From: Nitrososphaerota archaeon
GTDB lineage: Archaea > Thermoproteota > Nitrososphaeria > Nitrososphaerales > Gagatemarchaeaceae
DNA length: 64,000 nt
Direction of reading: 5' to 3'
NCBI GenBank assembly: GCA_029785375.1
Contig: JAFLZV010000005.1
Location: forward strand, 12,239 to 76,238
The notes beneath the pieces were generated by a model that searched no databases, was not told the DNA's origin, and was given only the letters and a program-made list of their open reading frames with translations. Below are positions 57,031 through 64,000 of the stretch, piece by piece; position 1 is the stretch's first letter; each line of letters opens with the position of its first letter. Made by a program: the position numbers and the translations under genes.

Positions 57031-57801
57031 GTGCAAAGGTTAGTAAGGAGACCAGGTCTGGGCGTGCCGAAGTTGGAGCCAGCTGAGAAGGCAGTCGCGG
57101 TCGGGGAGTACACGGTGAACTATGCCTCGGCAGGGAACGGCGAACCGCTGTTCTTGCTCCATGGTAGCGAGTCACGGGAGACCTGGAGGGTGTGGGAACC
57201 TTTGCTCCCACTCTCCGACACCTACCGGCTCATAGCGCCGGACTTGCTGGGGCACGGGAAGTCGTCGAAGCCTCAGGAGACCCCGGACCACGCGGGTCAG
57301 GCGCGCACGCTCAAAGACCTGGCGGACAAGCTCGGGGTGAGCAGGGCCGCGATGCTCGGAGGCGGGTGGGGGGGCCAGGTAGCCCTCGAATATGCCTTGG
57401 AGTGGCCGGACTCGGTGAGCTCGCTTGTGCTCATCGCCAGCGCGTACGACGTGGAACAGCTCCCAAGGCTGCGGAAGCTGAGGAAGCCTGCCCTGATAAT
57501 CTATGCAGAGGATGACATGGTCACGCAGCTGAAGGCAGGGTACCTCCTGCGCGACGCCATCGGGAAGTCGAGGCTGGAGGTTCTGGGGACGGTCGCCAGG
57601 GACCCAAGGTACGACTTCCGAATGAGCCACAGGCTCCAGAACTTCAGGGCCCCGAAGGTGCTACAACTGACCAGGTCGTTCCTTTCCAACCCTTCCGCCA
57701 TGGTCGCCGAGCCTCCGGAGATGGAGAACGAGCTCCGGGGGCAGGCCCTGAGGAAGGACGACGAGAAGGACGGCCCCATCTGGAGGAAGAGCTCCCCCTA
57801 G
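57031..57801 (+). CDS. Alpha/beta hydrolase
   Basis: LFLLHGSESRETWRVWEPLLPLSDTYRLIAPDLLGHGKSSKP, AAMLGGGWGGQVALEYA. Confidence 0.83.
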   Translation: MQRLVRRPGLGVPKLEPAEKAVAVGEYTVNYASAGNGEPLFLLHGSESRETWRVWEPLLPLSDTYRLIAPDLLGHGKSSKPQETPDHAGQARTLKDLADKLGVSRAAMLGGGWGGQVALEYALEWPDSVSSLVLIASAYDVEQLPRLRKLRKPALIIYAEDDMVTQLKAGYLLRDAIGKSRLEVLGTVARDPRYDFRMSHRLQNFRAPKVLQLTRSFLSNPSAMVAEPPEMENELRGQALRKDDEKDGPIWRKSSP

Positions 57802-58317
57802 CCGCAGGCATCCGGTCTGGTCCTTAGGCGTCGGAACACATCTGTCCCCGATGCGGCTGCGGCCAGTCTTTCGTCCCCCTGACATCTTGACCCCTCTGGC
57901 CCGGCGCCTGGGCCGCGATTCGGCCGCACAGCGTGGCCCCTCAAAACCAGAAGAGCTGGGGCACGTTTAGGCGGCTGGACCGTCATCCTGGCTGGCGCGC
58001 CACCTGGTTCAACGACCGTGAACGCATGGGTCATGGGACCGCCGCCCTGTCCTCCGCGAAGCGGTGCAGGAGACGTCAGAGCTCGGAGGGGAGCGCCTCA
58101 GCCTGGCCCGATGGGTATTGGGGCCAGAACGCCTTGGACTCGTTATCATGAAGCCGGACAGCAGACGCGCGGGGGAAAGCAGCGCTCGAGAAGGCCGGCA
58201 AGCGTGCGATGCCCCGCCGGGCGGTTACCTTACCCTCGAGGGGCGGAAAGACGGCAGCCAGTAGAGCGCAGTCCAGTTGTTTCGTTGTTTCGGCCCCAGA
58301 TGGACGCGAAGGGGTCG

Positions 58318-58929
58318 CTACCTCGAAGCCATTGCCACGCGTTCTTGCTCGTTCTTCTTCTTGACCGCGTAGCTGTTGGAGTCGCCGGACGCAGCCTGGA
58401 TGACCTCGTCCGCCAAGACCTCCTCAACGGTCTTCACCGAGTTGAACGCCGACTCCCTGACCCCCTCAGAGATGAACCTCAACGCGAGGTCCACCCGCCT
58501 CACCGGAGAGATGTCCACCGACTGGTGGTAGACTACGCCGCCATAGCTCAGCCTTGTGGTGTCCTCGTTGGGAGAGGAGTTTTCTATTGCCTTCACGAGC
58601 TGCTGCACCGGGTTCTGGCCCGTCCTTAACTCGATGATGGCGAAGGAGGCCTTGACCACGTTCATCGCTTTCTGCTTCTTGCCCCCCATCCTTCCGGTGT
58701 TCTTCGCATATTTCTTCCCGAAGTGCATCATCTCGTTCACCAGCCTTTCGACTACGTTGACCCTCGTCTTCCCGAACTTCTTGTGTTCGTGCCTCCCTCC
58801 CGAGTGGGGGATGAGTATCGGTCTCACGTTGATCACCGTCTGGAGCCCCGGATCCTCCACCTTGACCCCGGCCAGGTCCCACCTCTCCCAGAGCAGGAGG
58901 TTGGGGTACTCGAGCGCCTGCCTGCTCAT
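58318..58929 (-). CDS. rps7: 30S ribosomal protein S7 (uS7)
   Basis: VERLVNEMMHFGKKYAKNTGRMGGKK.., QPVQQLVKAIENSSPNEDTTRLSYGGVVYHQSVDISPVRRVDLALRFI-type sequence. Confidence 0.97.
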   Translation of the reverse strand: MSRQALEYPNLLLWERWDLAGVKVEDPGLQTVINVRPILIPHSGGRHEHKKFGKTRVNVVERLVNEMMHFGKKYAKNTGRMGGKKQKAMNVVKASFAIIELRTGQNPVQQLVKAIENSSPNEDTTRLSYGGVVYHQSVDISPVRRVDLALRFISEGVRESAFNSVKTVEEVLADEVIQAASGDSNSYAVKKKNEQERVAMASR

Positions 58930-58931
58930 GC

Positions 58932-59369
58932 CTATCTCCTCGGTTTCTCCTTGCGGCCGTAGACCAGCTCGTTGAGCGAGACCCCGTTTACCTTGAAGAC
59001 AGTCCAGCGGACCCCAGGTATGTCCCCCATGGCCCGCTTCATCGACCCGCCAATGCCCTGCAGGACTACCTCGTCGTGCTCGTCCACGAAGTTCAGGGCA
59101 CCGTCACCGGGTAGGAAGGCGGTGACCTGCTTCCCGTTCTTGACGATCTGGCACCGGATGCACTTCCTGATGGCAGAGTTAGGCTGCTTCGACTCCACCC
59201 CCACCTTCTCGAGGACGATTCCCCTCGCCTGCGGGGCGCCTTCGAGCGGGTCTGCCTTGTAGTCAAGGCCGAGCTTCCGCCTCTTGTACCACTTGTTGGA
59301 CCAGCGGAATCTCTGGCGCTTTAGCGAGATCTGCCTCGCTGCGAACTCTCCGCGTGGCGAACCGGGCAT
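58932..59369 (-). CDS. rps12: 30S ribosomal protein S12 (uS12)
   Basis: [69 protein letters not shown]. Confidence 0.98.
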   Translation of the reverse strand: MPGSPRGEFAARQISLKRQRFRWSNKWYKRRKLGLDYKADPLEGAPQARGIVLEKVGVESKQPNSAIRKCIRCQIVKNGKQVTAFLPGDGALNFVDEHDEVVLQGIGGSMKRAMGDIPGVRWTVFKVNGVSLNELVYGRKEKPRR

Positions 59370-59393
59370 GCTTCAGTCGCCGCCTTTTCCCAT

Positions 59394-59402
59394 CGTATAT
59401 AG
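59394..59402 (-). promoter_or_regulatory. TATA box upstream of rps12-rps7
   Basis: CTATATAC about 25-30 bp upstream of ATG 59369, just after the nusA-like stop. Confidence 0.45.
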
Positions 59403-59407
59403 AGCTT

Positions 59408-59854
59408 TCAAAGAAGTTCAGACGTTATCTGCAGGTTGCTCACGTCGAAGTAGCGCTTGGCGAGGAGCCTGACCTTCTCTGCGTTCTTCCCCCCCAGCCC
59501 GAGGACCGCACCCTTCTTCCTCGGGTCGACTATCACGACAACCGCCTTCGTGCCGTCCAGCCTCTCACTGACGCGCACTTCCTGGACCGACTTCTCGCCT
59601 AGGGCGTTCCTGACCAGCCCCTCCACGTCGTCGGACCACTCGACTACTTCGACAGGTCTCCTTACGGCCCGCTCGATCTTCTTCACGGAAGCACCCTCCT
59701 TGCCTATGGCTAGGCCCATCTGTCCCTTGGCCACTACGAAGATGACCCGGCCCCTACGTTCGTCTATTACGCAGTCCCTGGCCGTCGCACCTGTCATCCC
59801 CTGGAACATGGACATCAGGGAGAGCTCGTCCGAGGAGAGCTTGATCTCTGGCAC
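59408..59854 (-). CDS. NusA-like KH-domain transcription factor
   Basis: GATARDCVIDERRGRVIFVVAKGQMGLAIGKEGASVKKIE, position between eL30 and uS12. Confidence 0.92.
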   Translation of the reverse strand: MPEIKLSSDELSLMSMFQGMTGATARDCVIDERRGRVIFVVAKGQMGLAIGKEGASVKKIERAVRRPVEVVEWSDDVEGLVRNALGEKSVQEVRVSERLDGTKAVVVIVDPRKKGAVLGLGGKNAEKVRLLAKRYFDVSNLQITSELL

Positions 59855-59862
59855 CTAGAGTA

Positions 59863-60165
59863 TCACCGCATCAGCTGTTTGACGTCGGTGTCGCTCACGT
59901 TCCTGAGCGCCATGGCGGAGACGTTGTAGGGCTTCCCCACCAACCGCGCCAACTCTGCTGACGTCTGGGTCAGTTCGACCACCGGGACCCCGTGCTTCTT
60001 CGCCTCTTCCCTGAGCTTCTCGCCCAGGTCGTGTGGGATGGACCTCGTTATGAGGACGCCTTTGCTCCCCTTCACTGCCGCGATGCTCTCCCTGGCGCCG
60101 ACGGCGGTCTTCCCGGCCTTCATGGAATCCTTTAGCACCTTGGAGAGTTGGGCGGTGTCCACCAT
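59863..60165 (-). CDS. rpl30e: 50S ribosomal protein L30e
   Basis: L7Ae/L30e fold: LSKVLKDSMKAGKTAVGARESIAAVKGSKGVLITRSIP; downstream of rpoA. Confidence 0.92.
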   Translation of the reverse strand: MVDTAQLSKVLKDSMKAGKTAVGARESIAAVKGSKGVLITRSIPHDLGEKLREEAKKHGVPVVELTQTSAELARLVGKPYNVSAMALRNVSDTDVKQLMR

Positions 60166-60171
60166 TCTCTA

Positions 60172-63100
60172 TCAGCTCATGTAGAGGTCGATCATACCGG
60201 TCCCCAACGGTATCGGGAGCCCGACGATGACGTTCTCCGTGACCCCCTTGAGGTCTTCGACCTCGCCCTTGACTGCGGCCTCGGCGAGGGTCGGGACTGT
60301 GATCTCGAAGGCCGCCCTGGCTAGGACGCTGCTCTTTGTCCCGGCGATGCCGTGCCTGCCTATCTGCTGGATGTATCCCTTCGACGTCATCAGGTCCGCC
60401 ACAAGGAAGATGTGGCGGATGTCTACCTCCAGCCCCTGCTCGTCCAAGGTGCTCATCAGCTCCCGCACGAGGGTGGCGCGGGCCGCCTCGATCCCGAGGA
60501 CCTGGGCGACCTCGTGGACGTTGTTGGTATAGACCTTGCTCGGGTCCACCCCCTGAATCTGCACGACCTTACCTAGGTTCGACCCCGAGGTCTGTATGAA
60601 CCACTCCTCTCCTTCCTTTACCACCGTGACCCGGGTGATTCCTGGAATCCCCTTCAGCTTCATGTTGAGGATCTTGTTCCTGAGCGTGAACAGAGCAGAG
60701 AGGTCTGCCTCGGGCATGCTGACGTGGATGATGTTCGGGTTCCTCTTGTCCTGTTGGACCTTTCGCTTCCCTGTCTCTATCACCTTGGCTATCTCCTCTG
60801 GGCTCGTGTCCCTGTCGTTCATCATCTCAGGGCTGAGGTGGAGCTTGATCCCCTCTGTAGGGTCAACCTCGCTGAAGGCGACGACGTTACCGACCTTCGT
60901 GAAGAGTATCTCCTTCGCCGCCTTGACCGCCTTTTCGTTCTGGGAGGCGTAATCCTTGGTAAGGTAGATGTCCATGGACGGTTTCGCCGGGATCTTGCGG
61001 GCGTCCACCAGCTCCATGAGCCTCGGCAAACCCAGGGTGACGTCCCTCTCGCGGACGCCTGCGAAGTGAAATGTCCTCAGGGTCATCTGGGTGCCAGGTT
61101 CTCCTATTGACTGGGCGGCGACTATGCCTGACGCTTCGCCAGGTTCGACCCTCGAGTAGTCGAGGGCATCGGCCACCCTTTCCATTGATTCTTTGAGACC
61201 TTCGTCCGTGAGATGAGAGTTGCCGAGCTTTTCATTCAGCTCCTTGACCAGCCTTTCATTTAGCAGGGGCTGGTCCTTCTTCAAGAGCCTCTCCAGCTCC
61301 TCCTCGCTGGTCTTGGTCTTCGACTTGTGCGAGAGCTCCTCGGTCTCGATCAGCCTGTCCAGGTTGATTGGGCGGCCGTGGTCGCTCTTGGCAGGGTCGA
61401 CGCCGTCCTCTCCATAGATGAACTGTATGATATGGCCGTGGGGGTCTCTCACGGTCAGGTCGTACTCGACCTTGAGGTGCTCGAGGGCGTTGACCAGCCT
61501 CCTCTGCATGTAACCGCTCTGCTGCGTCCTGACCGCGGTGTCCACGAGGCCCTCGCGTCCTCCCATGGCGTGGAAGAAGAACTCGGTCGGAGAGAGGCCG
61601 TCTCTGTAGTTGCTCTTGACGAACCCCTTGGCAGTGGGGGACGGGTCGTTCCAGGCGAAGTGGCTCAGCGCCCTCCCCTTCAGGCCGTGGCTGATTCTCT
61701 TGCCGCGGACTGACTGCTGCCCCAGCGCCGCGGTCATCTGGCCGACGTTTAGGCTCGACCCCCTGGCACCTGTCCTTGCCATTATCATGCCGGAGTTCTC
61801 TGCGGGGAAGGCCCTGTCAGCTATCCTCCCTGCCTTGTCCCTCGCCTTCGCGAGCTCGTTGACTATGTACGCCTCGAGGGTGTCCTCTGCAGAAAGGCCC
61901 CTGGTGAGCTGGAGCGAGCCTGCCTTGTACTTCTTCTGGAGGTCGGTGACGCTGGCATAGGCTTCGTCGAGCGCATCGGTGATCCCCTTCTTCGCCTCGG
62001 TAGGGAGCTCGAGCTCGTTGAACCCGTAGGTGAAGCCCCTGCGGGTGAGGAAGGTCTTGAGCACCTTCAGTATCGAGTTGAGGAAGTTGCGGGCCTCCTC
62101 GTTGCCGTAGTCCTTGGCGATCCTGTGCAGCAGGGAGTCAGGTTCCTCGGCCCCTATCACCGCCTTGTCGACGACCCCCGAAATCAGCTCGCCGTCCCGT
62201 ATGACCACGTCGTTGGTGGCACCGGTCCTCTGGGCTTTGGCCCACTTCGAAGTGAGGACGTAGTTCATCCCCTTGGGGATGAAGATGGAGAAGAGTTGCT
62301 TCCCGGTGTAAGCAGGGTGCGCCCCCTTCACCGCCGGCTCGGGGAGGTCCCCGACGTAGTCCCCGACCAATGCGAGGTTGGAGAACTCCGCCGTGGTGAG
62401 GGTGGTCTCGTCTCGCGTGAGCATGAACGCTCCGGTGATGAAGTCCCTGATTCCTCCGATGATGGGCCCTCCGTACCTGGGCGAAATTATCTGGTCCTGC
62501 ACCCTCATCAACATGAGCGCTTCGGACCTTGATTCTTCGCTCTGTGGGACGTGGAGGTTCATCTCGTCACCGTCGAAGTCGGCGTTGTAGGGTGGGCAGA
62601 CCGAGGGGTGGAGCCTGAAGGTCCTGAACGGCAGGACACGGACGAAGTGCGCCATGACGGACATCCTGTGGAGGGAGGGTTGCCTGTTGAAGAGCACGAT
62701 GTCACCGTCCATCAGGTGCCTTTCGACGATGTATCCTGGGACGAGGGAGTCGGCCAGCGCCTTCCTGTCGCTGGCGAAGTCCAACCTGATCTTCACCCCG
62801 TCTGGCCTTATGACGTAGTTGGCACCGGGGTGCTCGAAGGGGCCCCTGTTCACAAGTGCCTTCAGGTGTTCGATGTTGAAAGGAGAGACCTTCTCTGGTA
62901 TCGTGAGCTTCTTCGCCACCTCGAATGGCACCCCCACTTCGCCTATGTCGAGGCTGGGGTCGGGGCTGATCACAGTGCGGCTGGAGAAATCTACCCTCTT
63001 CCCCGACAGCGACCCCCTGAACCTCCCTTCCTTCCCCTTCAGCCGCTGGCTGAGCGTCTTCAGCGGCCTCCCAGACCTGTGGTGTGCCTGCGGGATACCC

Positions 63101-63960
63101 GAGACCTCGTTGTCGAAGTAGGTGGTGACGTGGTAGTGGAGCAGGTCGACCAGGTCCTGCACGATCAGATGGGGTGTGCCGGACTCCTTAGACTCGCGCA
63201 CCCTCTGGTTGACCCTGAGGATGTCGACCACCTTGTGAGTGAGGTCGTCCTCTGACCTTATGCCAGACTCAAGAGTTATGGAAGGACGTACTGTGAGCGG
63301 GGGGACTGGGAGCACCTGCAGGACGAACCACTCAGGCCTGGCTGCCTTTGAGTTGAACCCGAGGAGTGCTAGGTCGTCGTTGTTGAGCCGCTCAAGCCGC
63401 TCGCGGATTGCGACCGGGAGCAGGCGTGTCGCCCCCCCTTCCTCGGTGATCTCATGGAAAATGGTCGGCTTTGTGAACTCAATCTGATACTGCTGCTTCC
63501 CGCAGTGCGGGCAGAGCTTGACCTTCTTCGCCTTCGTGGCAATCTCCTTGGCGACCGTCTCCGTCAGGGACGGGGTGAAGTCAGTCTGGTTCGTCAGTTT
63601 GGTCCTGTAGGCGTCCAGCTCCTGCTGCGGCAGGAGTATCCTCCCGCATGACCTGCATGTAGTCTGGACCAGCCTGTTTATCTCGTCCACGAACGCGATG
63701 TGGAGGACCGGCTCGGCCAGCTCGATATGGCCGAAGTGTCCCGGGCACCTCCCTGCCGTCCCTCCGCAGGTGCCGCACTTCTGGCCCGGCTCGAGGGTAC
63801 CGAGTCTGCTGTCCATGAGTCCCCCCTGGACAGGCATGCCGTCCTCGTCGTAGGTCTCAGGCTGGGTGATCTCGGCGACTGAGTACTTCCTGACCTCCGC
63901 GGGGGAGAAGACGGCGAAGTTGATCCCGCCGATGGTCTTGAGCGCTTGTTCCATCGACAT
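60172..63960 (-). CDS. rpoA: DNA-directed RNA polymerase subunit A, unsplit (A'+A'')
   Basis: A' motifs CGTCGGTAGRCPGHFGHIEL, NADFDGDEMNLH; A'' motif EPGEASGIVAAQSIGEPGTQMTLRTFHFAGV in the same ORF. Confidence 0.98.
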   Translation of the reverse strand: MSMEQALKTIGGINFAVFSPAEVRKYSVAEITQPETYDEDGMPVQGGLMDSRLGTLEPGQKCGTCGGTAGRCPGHFGHIELAEPVLHIAFVDEINRLVQTTCRSCGRILLPQQELDAYRTKLTNQTDFTPSLTETVAKEIATKAKKVKLCPHCGKQQYQIEFTKPTIFHEITEEGGATRLLPVAIRERLERLNNDDLALLGFNSKAARPEWFVLQVLPVPPLTVRPSITLESGIRSEDDLTHKVVDILRVNQRVRESKESGTPHLIVQDLVDLLHYHVTTYFDNEVSGIPQAHHRSGRPLKTLSQRLKGKEGRFRGSLSGKRVDFSSRTVISPDPSLDIGEVGVPFEVAKKLTIPEKVSPFNIEHLKALVNRGPFEHPGANYVIRPDGVKIRLDFASDRKALADSLVPGYIVERHLMDGDIVLFNRQPSLHRMSVMAHFVRVLPFRTFRLHPSVCPPYNADFDGDEMNLHVPQSEESRSEALMLMRVQDQIISPRYGGPIIGGIRDFITGAFMLTRDETTLTTAEFSNLALVGDYVGDLPEPAVKGAHPAYTGKQLFSIFIPKGMNYVLTSKWAKAQRTGATNDVVIRDGELISGVVDKAVIGAEEPDSLLHRIAKDYGNEEARNFLNSILKVLKTFLTRRGFTYGFNELELPTEAKKGITDALDEAYASVTDLQKKYKAGSLQLTRGLSAEDTLEAYIVNELAKARDKAGRIADRAFPAENSGMIMARTGARGSSLNVGQMTAALGQQSVRGKRISHGLKGRALSHFAWNDPSPTAKGFVKSNYRDGLSPTEFFFHAMGGREGLVDTAVRTQQSGYMQRRLVNALEHLKVEYDLTVRDPHGHIIQFIYGEDGVDPAKSDHGRPINLDRLIETEELSHKSKTKTSEEELERLLKKDQPLLNERLVKELNEKLGNSHLTDEGLKESMERVADALDYSRVEPGEASGIVAAQSIGEPGTQMTLRTFHFAGVRERDVTLGLPRLMELVDARKIPAKPSMDIYLTKDYASQNEKAVKAAKEILFTKVGNVVAFSEVDPTEGIKLHLSPEMMNDRDTSPEEIAKVIETGKRKVQQDKRNPNIIHVSMPEADLSALFTLRNKILNMKLKGIPGITRVTVVKEGEEWFIQTSGSNLGKVVQIQGVDPSKVYTNNVHEVAQVLGIEAARATLVRELMSTLDEQGLEVDIRHIFLVADLMTSKGYIQQIGRHGIAGTKSSVLARAAFEITVPTLAEAAVKGEVEDLKGVTENVIVGLPIPLGTGMIDLYMS

Positions 63961-63964
63961 TTCT

Positions 63965-64000
63965 CTACACCTTGTCCTTCAGCTGGAGCCTCGGCGCGAT
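63965..64000 (-). CDS. rpoB: C-terminal end of RNA polymerase subunit B (truncated by window)
   Basis: Manual translation ..IAPRLQLKDKV* immediately upstream of rpoA. Confidence 0.7.
   Translation of the reverse strand: MAPRLQLKDKV

Overview
This 64 kb window is high-GC archaeal chromosome, densely coding on both strands. The single-ORF RNA polymerase A subunit (A'+A'' fused, 1262 aa), EF-1alpha, TBP, ABCE1, CDC48-type AAA ATPase, class I LysRS, uS7, uS12, eL30 and NusA-like KH protein point to a Thaumarchaeota/Nitrososphaeria-like lineage; this placement is inference and no amo genes or other diagnostic metabolism are seen. Other content: one tRNA-Arg(GCG) with an inserted D-loop, an ABC-2 exporter, a complete divergent oligopeptide ABC importer, a surface-glycan neighbourhood (IMPase, GT4, sulfatase-like, flippase), and a guaB-guaA-adenosine deaminase run. 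I see no CRISPR array, rRNA, IS element or provirus. The best candidate for an undescribed system is the 14.2-25.3 kb neighbourhood. It holds a DapB/diaminopentanoate-dehydrogenase-like enzyme, DUF1028, a leaderless SH3b+NlpC/P60 peptidase with intact Cys-His-His, a diaminopimelate decarboxylase (LysA) and an Opp/Dpp importer. It resembles the Bacillus dpp-ykf murein-peptide salvage logic but sits in an archaeon. Other points worth a second look: a site-2-protease homologue with HELGQ instead of HExxH, a histidine-free LarA-like protein, a P-type ATPase pseudogene with an amber codon and a frameshift, a 46-aa DUF5679-like protein missing from the ORF track, and a palindromic divergent promoter at the hsp20-cdc48 / HTH-regulator locus. 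All family calls come from reading motifs by eye; no searches were run.
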